A stretch of 64,000 nucleotides of DNA from Antilocapra americana (Eukaryota > Chordata > Mammalia > Artiodactyla > Antilocapridae), in NCBI GenBank assembly GCA_007570785.1, contig ML660201.1, forward strand, positions 40,128,863-40,192,862, in the 5' to 3' direction. Both the position numbers and the translations under genes were made by a program. The notes under the pieces are model-generated. The model was not told the origin of the DNA. It did not search any database and was given only the letters and a program-made list of their open reading frames with translations. The stretch's first letter is position 1, and each line of letters starts with the position of its first letter. Below, in pieces: positions 47,770 through 61,469 of this stretch.

Positions 47770-48454
47770 AAATAGCAAGTACCCATAGAAAACCCCAAGG
47801 TAGTTATATCAAGAAAGGAAATTCCATCATCAAACACTATTTGTCTTTAAGGTGAATAATGTTTTATATGGTCCTCGTAATAAACACACCAAATATTGAT
47901 TTAAATACAATAGTAATCCACACAGGGAACAGCTCTTAAATGGGGATAATTTGAGGAGAATTTCAAAGAAGAGACTGCTCGAGCAGTGAAAAGAGACTCC
48001 AAGGGAAGGCCTCTACCCCCACCCCGCCAAACCCAAGAAGGCACAGTGGAGGAGCAGTTGTCAGAAACGGGAGTGAGGGTGGGGGAACTCAATGGACAGG
48101 GTACCAGAGTGGATCCAAGGATGCAGCCCCCTGCAGCAGCCTCACAGAGGTAACTGGGGGCGCACACAGCTCTGCTCACTCTCCCTGTCCCCCCCACCCC
48201 TCACCCTCCAACCCCCGTTGCCTACCTATACCCTAGAGTGGCCCAACCCACCCAGAAGCCCTGGAAAAGAGAGCCTGGTGGTGTGGTCCGTACAGGTCAG
48301 AGTGGATCTAGAAGGGTTGGGGGAAGACATCCAGCTCACACCTCCATGGGCAGCTAGAGGAAGGGAATTTAAAGGGCATGATTCAGGTGTCATAAAGAGC
48401 AGGAAGTTAGTTAGCAGCCAGGGGCTAAACTGGTCTGTCAAGAAAGGCAAGATC
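47770..48454. other. Intergenic, partly old repeat
   Basis: The remainder of the old repeat from 46.7 kb may extend to about 48.0 kb ('caccaaatattgatttaaat'). The GC-richer part 47,990-48,420 gives open frames on both strands (for example 48092-48550 and 48226-48492), none with a recognisable family. Confidence 0.45.
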
Positions 48455-48775
48455 ATACTTACAAAACAGAGACTCACAGACTTAGAAACCAAACTTACAG
48501 TTATGGTTGCTGGTGGTGACGGGGAGGGGGAGGATGGAGGGAAGGGATAGTTAGGGAGTTTGGGATGGACATATACACTCTGCTGTATTTAAAATGGATA
48601 ATCAACAAGGACATACTATATAGCACAGGGAGCTCTGCTCAGTGTTATGTGGCAGGCTGGATGGGAGGGGGTTTTGAAGGAGAATGGATACATGTATATG
48701 TATGGCTGAGTCCCTTTGCTGTTCACCTGAAACTATTACAACATTGTTAATTGGTTATGCACAAAAAGTTTAAAA
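48455..48775 (+). repeat. Artiodactyl L1 3'-UTR end
   Basis: 'gagactcacagacttagaaa', 'ggacatactatatagcacag', 'gctgagtccctttgctgttc', 'cacctgaaactattacaaca'. Confidence 0.8.
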
Positions 48776-48879
48776 AATACACAATATGTATTAAAAAAAA
48801 GTAAGATCAGCATAGGATTTAGAAATATGGCAGCAAATGCCAGAAAACAGCTAAAATTGTTGAACTGGAGGGTGCTATG

Positions 48880-49093
48880 GGGCTTTATTGGTGGTGCTAG
48901 TGGTAAAGAATCCATCTGCCAGTGCACAAGACACAGGAGACGTGAGTTCTATCCCTGTATTGGGAAGATGCCCTGGAGTAGGAAATGGCAACCCACTCCA
49001 GTATTCTTGCTGGGGAAATCCCATGGACAGAGGAGCCTGGCGGGCCACAGTCTGTAGGGTTGTAAAGAGTCGGACATGACTGAAGCGATTTTA
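48880..49093 (+). mobile_element. Bov-tA SINE
   Basis: 'gggctttattggtggtgcta', 'gtaaagaatccatctgccag', 'gcaacccactccagtattc', 'cggacatgactgaagcg'. Confidence 0.92.
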
Positions 49094-49139
49094 CATCTAT
49101 TAGTACTGATAAGACATTTTAAACTTTGTACACGTATAA

Positions 49140-49580
49140 TTTTGATTAAAGGGAAGAATAATAATATTCAGTCTAATCTCGAGGATAACATCAGGCAATT
49201 CCCAGTAGATGGGCCTTCTATGAAATACCTGATTGATGCTCTTCAGAATTGTCAAGATCATCAAATACGAGGAAGTGTGAAAAGCTGTCAGCAGTCAGGT
49301 GGACCCAGAGACATGGCAACTAAATGTTCTGTGGTATCCTGGATGGAATGCTAGAACAGAAAAGGGATGGGAGGTAAAAGCTAAGGAAATCTGAACAAAG
49401 TACAGACTTTCATTAATGATACTTTATCAGTATTGGTTCACTAACAAATTGTAACAAATGTATCATGTTAATGTATCAATAATATGTTAATAATAAAGGA
49501 AACTAGGGGCAGGATATATGGAAAGTCTCTGTACTATCCTATCAGTTTTTCTGTAAATCTAAAATTGTTCTACAAGTAGC
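49140..49580 (+). repeat. Ancient LINE 3' end (L1-type, tentative)
   Basis: 'cagaattgtcaagatcatca', 'gacatggcaactaaatgttc', 'tggtatcctggatggaatgc', 'ttctgtaaatctaaaattgt'. Later part of the repeat whose earlier part is near 17.2-17.6 kb. Confidence 0.5.
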
Positions 49581-49719
49581 CTTATTAAAAATAATAAAAG
49601 ACTCTACCATAGAAATAATCTTAAAAGACAGTAAGAAGAATTTATACCTTTTATTTTGTTTGCATGATTTGGAGCTTTAATTGGGCTAGATGTTTTTCTA
49701 GGCTTTTTTAAAAGAAAAT

Positions 49720-49950
49720 AATTTCTTTTTTTACTGTGGTAAAAGTCATATAATATAAAACGTACCATTTTAACCATATTTAATTGTACAGTTCAGGGGC
49801 ACTAAGTACATCCACGCTGTTGTGCATCTCTTACTGTCACCCACCCCCCAGGGTTTTTTCACTTTCCTTAAAACTGAAGCACTGTCGGCATTAAACACTA
49901 ACTCCCCATTCCTCCTCCCCACCCCCTGCCCCTGGTCTCTGGCATATACC
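49720..49950 (-). repeat. L1-type fragment, inverted, part 1 (interrupted)
   Basis: 'gtggtaaaagtcatataata', 'caccaaa'-free text then 'ccattttaaccatatttaat', 'aactccccattcctcctccc'. The same element resumes at 50,225 ('ctctatggatttgactgttt'). Confidence 0.6.
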
Positions 49951-49954
49951 AGTG

Positions 49955-50212
49955 TTTCTTTATTTTTGGTTGTGCTGGGTCTTCATTGCTGTACTCGGGC
50001 TTTCTCTAGTTGTGACAAGCAGGGGCTGCTCTGTTGCAGCGTGCCGGCTTCTCATTGTGGTGACTTCTCTTGTTGTGGAGCGAGACTCTAGGTGTACGGT
50101 CTTCAGTAATTGTGGCATTGTGGTGTTAGCTGATATGTGGCATGTGGGATCTTTCAGGACCGTGTCCCCTGCATTGGCGGGCAGATTCTTCTCTACTGTA
50201 CCACCAGGGAAA
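49955..50212 (-). mobile_element. CHR-type SINE, long form
   Basis: 'ttggttgtgctgggtcttca', 'gggctttctctagttgtgac', 'ctcttgttgtggagcgagac', 'gtaccaccagggaa'. Inserted into an older L1 fragment. Confidence 0.9.
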
Positions 50213-50219
50213 TTGCTGC

Positions 50220-50320
50220 CAGTGAACTTTCTGACTCTATGGATTTGACTGTTTCGTATAAATAGAATCAAATAGTATTTGTCTACACCTAATGTGTTTT
50301 GGAATGCTTTTTTAAGATTA
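50220..50320 (-). repeat. L1-type fragment, inverted, part 2
   Basis: 'ctctatggatttgactgttt' and 'atagaatcaaatagtatttg' continue the element at 49,720-49,950 across the SINE. Confidence 0.55.
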
Positions 50321-50324
50321 ACTT

Positions 50325-51480
50325 AATCTATGTCTTACAAAGATTAGAAGTAGCTACCACTGTGCTATGCAGTAGGTTCTCATTAGTTACCTTCATTAAA
50401 CAGAGTAACAGTGTGTATGTGTCAATGCCGATCACCTGAATCATCCCTCCACCGCCTTCCTCCACTTGGTGTCCATATGTTTGTTCTCTACATCTGTGTC
50501 TCTATTTCTGGTTTGGAAATAAGATCATCTGTACCATTTTTCTAGATTCCAAATATATGCATTAATATATGATATTTTTCTCTTTCTGACTTAACTTCCC
50601 TCTGTATGACAGTCTCTAGGTCCATCCATGTCTCTGCAACTGGCACAGATTTTTTTTTTCCTTTTTATGGCTGAGTAATATTCCATTGTATATATGTGCC
50701 AAATCTTCTTTATCCATTCCTCTGTCATTGGACATTTAGGTTGTTTCCATATCTTGGCTGTTGTAAACAGTGCTGCAGTGAACATTGGGGTGCATGTATC
50801 TTTTGGAATTATGGTTTTCTCCGGGTATAAACCCAGGAGTGGGATTGCTGGGTCATATGGTAGTTCTATTTTTAGTTTTTTAAAGAACTTCCATACTGTT
50901 CTCCAGAGTGATTGTGTAAGTTTACATTCCTATCAACAGTGTAAGAGAGTTCCCTTTTATCTACTTCCTCTCCAGCATTTATTGTTTGTAGATTTTTTGA
51001 TAATGGCCATTCCGATCAGTGTAGGGTGGTACCTCATTGTAGTTTTGATTTACATTTCTCTAATAACTAGTGAGGCTAAGCATCTTCTGATGTGCCTCTT
51101 GGTCATCTGTATGTCTTTGGGGAAATGTCTATTTAGGTCTTCTGCCCATTTTTTGATTGGGTTGTTTGTTTTTTGGTATTGAGCTGCATGAGCTGTTTAT
51201 GTATTTTGGAGATTAATCCATTGTCAGTTGCTTCATTTGCAAATATTTTCTCCCATTTTGAGGGTTGTCTTTTTGTCTTGTTTATGGTTTCCTTTGCTGT
51301 GCAAAAACTTTTACGTTTAATTGGGTCCCATTTGTTTATTTTAGTTTTTATTTTCATTACTCTAGGAGGGAGGTCAAAAAAGATCTTTCTGAGATTTATG
51401 TCAAAGACTGTTAAGTGTATGTTTTCTTCTGAGATGTCCGGCCTTACATTTAGGTCTTTAATATTTTTTCAGTTTATTTT
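50325..51480 (-). mobile_element. L1 LINE, ORF2 3' portion, inverted
   Basis: Classic L1 text in reverse: 'gtaatattccattgtatata', 'gctgggtcatatggtagttc', 'atactgttctccagagtgat', 'cttctgcccattttttgatt', 'gttttctcc'-type phrases, and 'ggtttcctttgctgtgcaaa'. About 1.1 kb. The plus-strand frames at 50694-51182 and 51173-51703 are antisense and not genes. Confidence 0.9.
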
Positions 51481-51529
51481 TGTTTTAATCATTTTTGCAT
51501 GCACGGCATTAAACCCCAGAATTTCAGCC

Positions 51530-52150
51530 ATGATCCTGGTTATTCATTCATTCAACAAGTATGTATCAAATGGTGACTACATGCTAGGCAGTACCCTGCA
51601 CTCAGCACTTGGGATACAGAGACTTTTTCAAAATACAGCCCAGCCATTGCTCTTAAACCTTTTGGTAGTTACTGGGTACTCTCAGGTTCAAAACCAGGCG
51701 TGAAATTCCATCTGCATATCCCTGCTGGTCGTTTTCCCATACCTCCCTGCTCTCCAACAACACTGGCCTCTTTTGGTTCCTTGAAGATGCCACACTCTCT
51801 GATGCCCCAGGGCCCTTGCATGTGCTATTCCCTCTACTCAGAATACTCTTCCTCTTCCCTCACCTTTGCCCATATTCTTCTTCCCTCACCTTTGCCCAGA
51901 TAACTCTTATACTTGGAACCTCAGCTTAGGCATCACTTCTTTAGAAACAACTCACCTACTTGTAATTTTCCCTGGTCATGTGATTATTTGAATAGCGCCA
52001 GTGTCCCCCATGGAATGTTTGCTTGTTGGTTCTTTGACACGTGGAGCAGTGTCTTGGGGACAGTGTCTGTGTTGTTCACACCAGTGTCCAGCTTCTGGCA
52101 TGCTTGACAAGGGGCAGGGACTCCATGAGCACTTGTTGAATGAATGAACG
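51530..52150 (-). repeat. L2 LINE 3' region, inverted
   Basis: 'ggcctcttttggttccttga', 'agggcccttgcatgtgctat', 'ggcatcacttctttagaaac', 'acttgttgaatgaatgaacg'. L2-type phrases throughout; includes a local duplication of 'tcttccctcacctttgccca' at about 51,855-51,900. Confidence 0.65.
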
Positions 52151-52389
52151 GTAAGCAGGATGTGGAGCATAGCCTTCTGGTCTAGTGCAGAGCCAGACCA
52201 GGGTGTGAGTTCCGGAAGGAGATAAGAGGTGGCCATCTGCCCTAGCTACGTTCTGGTTTGAAGCTCCCCCTGGGCCTGCCTCCATCAACTCCCGGTCTAC
52301 AGCCACAGTTGCTGCAGGCCCCCTCAGAGCCATGGGCTTACTTCAGATATACAAAAACCCAGTGAAGTCTGCTTCAAAAAAGTCAGATC

Positions 52390-54600
52390 CACAAAACCCC
52401 ACTGAGATCAGGTTGATTATATTCTCTGCAGCCAAAGATGGAGAAGCTCTATATAGTCAGCAAAAACAAGACCAGGAGCTGACTGTGGCTCCAATCATGA
52501 ACTCATTGCCAAATTCACACTTAAATTGAAGAAAGTAGGGAAAACCACTAGATCATTCAGGTATGACCTAAATCGAATCCCGTATGATTATACAGTGGAA
52601 GTGACAAATAGATTCAAGGGTTTAGGTCTGATGGACAGTGCCTGAAGAACTATGGATAAAGGTTCGTGATATCGTACAAGAGGCAGTGATCAAAACCATC
52701 CCCAAGAAAAAGAACTGCAAAAAGGCAAAATGGTTATTTGAGGAGGCCTTACAAATAGCTGAGAAAAGAGAAGCGAAAGGCAAAGGAGAAAAAGAAAGAT
52801 ATACCCATCTGAATTCTGAGTTCCAAAGAATAACAAGGAGAGATAAGAACACCTTCCTCAGGGATCAATGCAAGGAAATAGAGGAAAACAATAGAATGGG
52901 AAAGACTAAAGATCTTTTCAAGAAAATTAGAGATACAAGGGAACATTTCATGCAAAGATGGTCACAATAAAGGACAGAAATGGTATGGACCTAACAGAAG
53001 CGGAAGGTATTAAGAAGAGGTGGCAAGAAAACACAGAAGTACTATACAAAAAAGATCTTCATGACTCAGATAACCACAATGGTGTGATCACTCACCTAGA
53101 GCCAGTCATCCTGGAATGCAAAGTCAAGTAGGCCTTAGGAATCATCATTATGAACAAAGCTAGTGGAGGTGATGGAATTTCAGCTGAGCTATTTCAAATC
53201 CTAAAAGATGATGCTGTGAAAGTGCTGCACTCAATATGCCAGCAAATTTGGAAAACTTAGGAGTGGCCACAGGACTGGAAAAGGTCAGTTTTCATCCCAA
53301 TCCCAAAGAAAAGCAATGCCAAACAATGTTCAAACTACTACACAATTGCACTCATCTCACATGCTACTTAAGTAATGCTCAAAATTCTCGACGTGAGACT
53401 TCAACAGTACGTGAACTGAGAACTTCCAGATGTTCAAGCTGGATTTAGAAAAGGCAGAGGAACTAGAGATCAAATTGCCAACATCCATTGGATCATCAAA
53501 AAAGCAAGGGAGTGCCAGAAAAATATCTACTTCTCCTTTACTGACTATGCCAAAGCTTTTGGCTGTGTGGATCACAACAAACTGGAAAATTCTGAAAAGA
53601 GATGGGAATACCAGACCACTTAACCTGCCTGTTGAGAAATCTATATGCAGGTCTAGAAGCAACAGAACAGGACATGGAACAACAGACTAGTTCCAAACTG
53701 GGAAAAGAGTACAAAAGAGTACGTCAAGGCTGTATACTGTTGCCCTGTTTATTTAACTTATATGCAGAGTACATCATTTGAAATGCACAAGCTGGAATCA
53801 AGATTTCTGGGAGAAATGTCAGTAACCTCAGATATGCAGAGGACACCACCCTTATGGCAGAAAGTGAAGAGGAACTGAAGAACCTACTGATGAAAGTGAA
53901 AGGAGAGTGAAAAAGCTGGCTTGAAACTCAACATTCAAAAAACAAAGATCATGGCATTCGATCCCATCACTTCATGGCAAATAAATGGGGAAACAATGGA
54001 AACAGTGGCAGACTTTATTTTCTTGGGCTCTAAAATCATTGCAAATGGTGACTGCTGCCATGAAATTAAAAGATACTTGCTCCTTGGAAGGAAAGCTGTG
54101 ACCAACCTAGACAGCGTATTAAAAAGCAGAGACATTACTTTGCCGACAAAAGTCTGTCTAGGCAAAGCTATGATTCTTCCAGTAATTACGTATGGATGTG
54201 AGGGTTGGACCATAAAGAAAGCTGAGCGCCAAAGAATTGATGCTTTTGAACTGTGGTGTTGGAGAAGACTCTTGAGAGCCCCTTGGACTGCAAGGAGATC
54301 AAATCAGTCAATCTTTAAGGAAATCAGTCCTAAATATTCATTGGAAGCACTGATGCTGAAGCTGAAGCTCCAATACTTTAGCCAGCTGATGCAAAGAACG
54401 GACTCATTGTAAAAGATTGATGCTGGGAAAGATTGAAGGCAGAAGGAGAAGAGGATGACAGAGGATGAGATGGTTGGATGGCATCACCGACTCGATGTAT
54501 ACGAGTTTGAGCAAGCTCTGGGAGTTGGTGATGGACAGATAAGCCTGATGTGCTGCAGTCCATGGGGGTCACAAAGAGTTGGACAGGACTGAGTAACTGA
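52390..54600 (+). mobile_element. BovB LINE, longest copy in the window
   Basis: From 'gatcaggttgattatattct' and 'gccaaagatggagaagctct' through RT to the 3' terminus 'ggactgagtaactgaag': about 2.2 kb of the usual 3.2 kb. The ORF is broken by many stops and frameshifts: frames 52638-52970, 53430-53690 and 53921-54412 are pieces of one protein. Motif C reads YAED (53833-53844), replacing the first catalytic Asp. Confidence 0.93.
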
Positions 54601-54775
54601 AGTCTACATCCTTGTCATTCCCATGTGACCATTAAGAAAAGTGACAACCAGAGGTTTAGTGAATTGCCCAAAGCCACGTGGTTACTGAAAGCCAATATTT
54701 AACCTTGTTTTCTTACCGCCTCCTGAACTCTACTTGCACCCGTGCATAGCACCAGCTTTACGTAACCCAGCGAGT
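54600..54775 (+). repeat. MIR-like fragment (tentative)
   Basis: 'gattgtgcccaaag'-like text around 'gtgaattgcccaaagccacg' resembles MIR core. Weak. Confidence 0.4.
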
Positions 54776-54777
54776 AT

Positions 54778-55115
54778 TTGCACCTGCACCGCGGCTTTGC
54801 CCCAAAGTATACGCCCTCGCGGCTGCGCGTCCGGGATTATCTGAGCTTCTCCAACCTGGACCACGCGCGCCCTCTCGCGGCTACAGTGCAGACTGGGCTC
54901 CCCGCGCTTCAAAAGAAACGGGAAGTGGCCGTGGACGCGTCAACTCCTTGTAGTGGCCACGGCACTTAGAATGCATGTCCAGGGATTTCGGGGCGCCGGG
55001 TTGGGTCGTCCTCTTCGGGTGCTCCGCGCGTCCCCGCCCCGGGCCTCTGGGCAGTCTGAACGGCGCCAGTGCCGGCTTGGGAAGAATGCGGACCAGCGCC
55101 CCAGGCAAAGTTTGG
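54778..55115. promoter_or_regulatory. Orphan CpG-rich patch
   Basis: About 340 bp of high GC with many CpGs (for example 'gcgcgtccccgccccgggcc'), surrounded by repeat DNA, 4.5 kb upstream of the IL17RD start codon. No annotated-type exon is recognisable. Small frames on both strands are composition effects. It could be an alternative or non-coding RNA promoter, or a distal element of IL17RD. Confidence 0.45.
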
Positions 55116-56650
55116 GGATCAGATGATTCTGGGAGCTCCTGGCTGAGTCTCGGCTTCCCCATCTGTGAAGAGGAAATGATGACAACTACTCAGTTCTGGA
55201 GTCGGACTGGCATCGGTGGGACTCTCAGGAGGGCACCAGTGCCCCTCTTGCTGCTCTCCCCAAAGCCCAGGGAAACGCGCTCTCAGCCTGCTGGGACATG
55301 GGTGGAGGACACACCTTACCTTTAATGCCTGGATTAGTACGTAATACATATACATCAGAATACCAAAAATAAGTTAGGAGTTTGGCCCTTCCACTTCTAA
55401 CCACGGTTCATTAAAATGGTTTCTAGTCCTTCGCAGCTGAAAATGACTCAGGATACAAATTTGTTTGCATGATCGCTTTATCCTTTCATATCTTTCAGGG
55501 AGTAATTTGACTCCTAACAAAATCCAGTCCTTGTGTTAAGGATTTTTTTTTTTTCCCCTTATCTGGTTAGGTTCTAGGTATACTGGGAAAATATATTTAT
55601 TTGCATTTTATCAACAGCTTAAGGTGATTTAATCTGTTTAATTCCCAGCTTTCATTCCGAGCAGAGATGGAGGCAGCCACAGTTCCTCGCCCACTGATGT
55701 GTGTCAGGCAGAGTACAGGGCACTGGAGGCAAAGAGGTGAAGCAGACAGGGATGGTGAGGGGTGGCATAAATTGTGACTGGGCCACAGACAGTCCTAGCC
55801 ATGGTGGGTGATACCAGGAGACCATGTGTTGTATTGTTGGAGGGGGAGAGCTCTTCATCCTCTAGTCACCTACAAAACTGGGCTCTGCTGTGGCGTAGAG
55901 GAAGGATGGCCCATGGAGGCCTTGAGGAGATCCAGCCCCCCTCATTTTATCTGTTTCTAGTATAGAGAATCATTTCCTGCAGCCGCACAAATATTCTAAA
56001 GGGTCAGAATGAAAAGGGGTTGAAAGGAAAAGAATCACTGAAGAAGACCAGTAAGGGCAGATGTTGCCAAATGCCAATTTATTGCCTTTATTTCCTGACC
56101 AAATTTGACCCTTTGATGTATGTGGTTCTCCTGTCTCCCCCACCCCCCCACATGCATGCTTATGGCCTCCCTAGAAAGCAAACAGAAGGGCCTCTCAGTT
56201 CCTGGTCTGGAGGGATGTCATTCTAACCATATTTTAGAGTAGACACTTAGGCCTTTTCTTTCTTGCACCCTCTATTCTTTAGAAAAGTTGGAGCACTCTG
56301 AATTCTGTAGCATCTTTTCAGGGGCCATCAGTTGCCAGATTGGGCAGTCAGCTGTGGGCAGGAGGGAACTCAAAAGTCAGCGGGTATGGAGACTAGAAAG
56401 GATGTAAGACCCTTTCCCAGTCACTCAGTAATGTGGTGATTGGTGATGTGAGTGAAACTCGGAAAGAACTGCTCTCTTCTCCCCTGCTCTCCCCTTCATA
56501 AAACTCCCTCTATCATAAGCTCCATATACTGATCCTCTTTCTGGGGTCCAACTCTGGAAGAAAGGAAGAAATGGAAATGGTCTCTAAGTACATGAGAACA
56601 CAGTCCACCTCATTAGCAACCAGAAAAGCCACTCCACTGTGAGATGTTGA
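55116..56650. other. Intergenic, mostly unique
   Basis: A short MIR-like phrase at 55150-55185; otherwise nothing recognised. Confidence 0.5.
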
Positions 56651-56659
56651 GCAGTTTGG

Positions 56660-56872
56660 CAATTTAAGAAAAAGTATTTGGCTGCATACTGAGTCTTAGT
56701 TTTGGCACATGGGGTCTTCAGTCTTCATTGCAGCCTATGGGATCTTTAGCTGTAGCACTTTAACTGCGAACTCTCCATTGCGGCATGTCGGATCTAGTTC
56801 CCTGACCAGGTATTGAACGCAGGGACCCTGATTTGGAAGGGAGGAGTCTTTGCCACTGGACTACCATGGAAT
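56660..56872 (-). mobile_element. CHR-type SINE, long form, diverged
   Basis: 'tttggctgcatactgagtct', 'ttccctgaccaggtattgaa', 'ccactggactaccatggaat'. Immediately followed by an inverted BovB. Confidence 0.85.
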
Positions 56873-57205
56873 CCAGTTCTGTTCAGTTCAGCTGCTCAAT
56901 AGTGTCCGACTATTTGTGACCCCATGGACTGCAGCACACCAGACTTCCCTGTCCATCACCAACTCCTGGAGCTTGCTCAGACTTACGTCCATCAAGTTGG
57001 TGATGCCATCCAACCATCTCATCCTCTGTCATCCCCTTCTCCTTCTGCCCCCAATCCTTCCCAGCATCAGGGTCTTTTCTAAGGAGTCATCTCTTTGCAT
57101 CAGGTGTCCAAAGTATTGGAGTTTCACCTTCAGCATCAATGCTTCCAATGAATATTCAGGACTGATAGCCTTAAGGATTGACTAGTTTGATCTCCTTGTA
57201 GTCTG
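56873..57205 (-). mobile_element. BovB LINE 3' end, inverted
   Basis: 'gttctgttcagttcagctgc', 'gtgaccccatggactgcagc', 'ccatccaaccatctcatcct', ending near 'cttgtagtctgcatgagg'. Confidence 0.92.
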
Positions 57206-57870
57206 CATGAGGTCTATTCAGAGAAGACCACCCTGGAGATAGCCTTCTGTGGATCCTGGTTCTTCTGGATGACCAAAGCAGTGTAATGCTGGGTTTGGCT
57301 GAATTCCTGAATATACTGGCAATGAGATGAAAAATAAGACATTTCCCTGTCCAGTGATGCACATGAACAGGAAATCCCAGCACCTGAGTCTTCTGGAGGA
57401 TGTTGTAATTTGGGAACCCAGTACCCATCCTCCCTTTCTTTCTCTGGTGGCAACACCAGGCTCTTCTTTGGGCAACCACTGTCTCCCACTTCCAGCCTCC
57501 AGTTCAGGTGGTGCTGGCTCAGCCCCCTGGTTCCAAAGCCAGTCACTAGGAGTTCTGCTAGCCCACTTGTCTCCATGAGGGTAGCTTACAAAGCTGGGGG
57601 TCCACCCTGCCTCTGCAGAGTTTTAAGTTCTAGGTATGGGCAGGGTGTGGTGAAGCCACAGTGAAAAATACAGGGACCCAGTGTTAGTAGCAGCTGAGCT
57701 GTCTGTCACCACATGAAGGGCAGGCATATAGGAGACTGGGGAGATTCTGGACCCTGGAAGAAGGAAAGAGTCATGTAGAGGAGATTGCCTTGTTGGACTG
57801 GCAGAGATGAGTGTCTTTAAGGTTGACTGAGACGGGAAAACCAAGATGGGGTTGAGCAGGGAGATCATTA
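57206..57870. other. Intergenic, no recognised feature
   Basis: Overlapping small open frames on both strands; no family resemblance. Confidence 0.5.
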
Positions 57871-58200
57871 TAGCTGGAGCCAAGTAGTGAAGGCAGAGTA
57901 GGAAGAGATGACACGGGAGAGGAAGAGGTCAGGACAGATTTTATTCCAAATGCCATTGAATAAAAGCCATTGCAGAAGGTTTTTAATCAGGAGAACGCAG
58001 TGGTCTGACACATTTTTAGGGCTCACTCTGGATCCAAGGTGGAGAAATGCATTGTATTTGGGACAAAAGTGGAAGCAAAAAAAGCCCTTTGGAAGCTGTT
58101 GTGGAGAAGGAGGGGGTGGTGGCATATATGAGGGACAGGGCAATGGAGAAATGGGAAGAGGTGGGATTCAGGGGCACAGAGACAAGACAAAGGGGGAGGG
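57871..58200 (+). repeat. Ancient mammalian repeat, LINE2-like
   Basis: 'gaggtcaggacagattttat', 'gcagaaggtttttaatcagg', 'agtggtctgacacattttta', 'tttggaagctgttgtggaga'. Same family as at 24 kb. Confidence 0.5.
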
Positions 58201-58299
58201 GGCTTGTGGCGAAGTCAGGTGATCTTGGTGACTCCACTTCTCCCAGCCTCAGCTTCCTTTTCCAAGCAGAGGCACTACCTGCTTCACAAGAGTTAAAGT

Positions 58300-58650
58300 C
58301 TGACAAGTGTAGTGGTTAATAGTATTGTTTTTGCCAATCTGGATTTGAATCTCATGTCTGGCAGGTATCAGCTGTGTGACTTTATCCGAGTCAGTTAATG
58401 GTAGATTGTAGCGTTTGTTGAATACTTGATTGTGTTAACCAATAGAATCCCCTCAGCATAAGACACTTACTCTGTTATTCCAGTTTTCAGGGGGAAGGAA
58501 CAATAATGGGGAGAGAACAAGTCATTTGTCTGAGGTCTCAGCCAGGACTTCTTTAACCACCACATTCATTACCCTAGCTTTTCCACGCTGAAAACTGGGG
58601 TAACAATAATATGCTTTTAGGTGTGTTTCGGAGGATTCAAGAGGTGGTTG
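58300..58650 (+). repeat. MIR SINE fragment
   Basis: 'caatctggatttgaatctca', 'cagctgtgtgactttatccg' and a later 'aactggggtaacaataatat'. Confidence 0.65.
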
Positions 58651-58867
58651 TAAATTATTATTGAAACATTATTATCATATTATGCAAAACTCCCTGAGTT
58701 TTGCAGGGAGCAGGTATCACATGGGAAAAAAAAATTTTCCGATAAAAAAAAAGACCTTTTCACTCTTCAGGTGAGGGGAAAAAAACTGCAGCTGTTGGTT
58801 CCTCAAAAGTCAGTTGGAGATTGGCTGTAGGGGCATGGCTTAGAGATCCTGGTGGAGCTGAAAAGGA

Positions 58868-60260
<1,393 letters not shown>

Positions 60261-60689
60261 CTTCTGGGCCAGGCCATCTTACCCCACTTTCACCCCAGCT
60301 CAAGACTCCTGTTTGCTTTTGCATTCAGCTCTTTGCCTAGCGGATAGTCTCTCAGATGACCCTTTTGCACCCACGCACACCCCGACCCCGCTTGAGTTGC
60401 GGATATTTTTCATGACCAAAAGGAGGAGTGAGTTTGTCACCTCGGTCAGGTGTCTGAGAAGAGAGGGGCACCGTCGTTCGTCCTGTGTTTGGAGCCATCT
60501 GCCCCTAACCATCGCCTCTTGGATGCCATCTGAGTGGTGGGGGTTCTGCTCCTGCAGCTTGCCATCTCAGCTCTCCAGCAGTGCTCCTGGGCCTGGTGGG
60601 GATTGGAGACTGTATCCGTCTCCCCCGCTCCCCTCCCTCCCAAGCCAGGGCCAACCTGGCATGTGGGCACTCACCACCTTCAGCTTTGT

Positions 60690-60800
60690 GGAGAGGACAC
60701 TGGCTTTGCACTCAGGCGGCCACGAATATGACCTTGCCTGTTTTTCTGGGCAGCTTTGAGCCTCGGTTTCTTCACTTGGAAAATGGGAGTAAATGGAGAT
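60690..60800 (-). repeat. MIR-like fragment
   Basis: 'actggctttgcactcaggcg' followed by 'gagcctcggtttcttcactt' and 'ggaaaatgggagtaaatgg'; strand tentative. Confidence 0.6.
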
Positions 60801-61469
60801 TTCCTAGTTTCCCTAGCACTGCTTCTCTGAGGGGTGGGTAGGGGGTAGATCTCTTAGAGCAGTGTTCATCCACTTCTTGTGGGGTACTGTGAATGGGCCT
60901 CGAGCAGTTACGGCCTAGAACTGACGCCCCTTTAGGAGCACAGGCTGGTGCCTTCACTTGCCCTGCCCTTCAGAGAAACACAGCAAGGAAGACCAGGTAC
61001 CAGCTGGGTAAGCTGAAATGTCTTCAAACCCAATAGCTTCAGTGTAGACAGTTATAACCTACCTTCTCACGAACGCCATAGTGAACAAAACTTCCTTATT
61101 CGAGTAAAACATCATATTTTCCTACTTTGCCCCATTTTAGTAAAATACCACTGTTCTTTTTTTTTTTTTTCCAGTAGATACCAAGTTTTCCTGTTTTTAG
61201 GTTTTAAAAGTTTTCCTTAAGACTATCCCCGCATTGACTTATCAGTCTTTAAATTTTTTAGCTCTAAACTGGTATGTTGGTGTTTGAGTAAGTCTCATCA
61301 CAGGCATTTTATTCTGTTTTCATAAGACGGCATAGGTCAGTGTAAGTTGCTGTTTTTCTGCAGTTGCCCAGGTGGCTTCATGTGTCTGTGCACCAGCTGG
61401 GTGGAGTTTTAATGCCGTGGGTATAGCAGGTCCCTACAGGAGTTGAGCTGCTTGCTTTGTGTTCTCAGT

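Noticed and set aside
48092..48550. 152-codon frame near 48 kb as a gene
   Set aside because: It runs into ruminant L1 3'-UTR sequence and has no recognisable domain.
50694..51703. Frames of 162 and 176 codons with membrane-like hydrophobic stretches
   Set aside because: They are the antisense of L1 ORF2; T-rich antisense LINE DNA gives hydrophobic translations.
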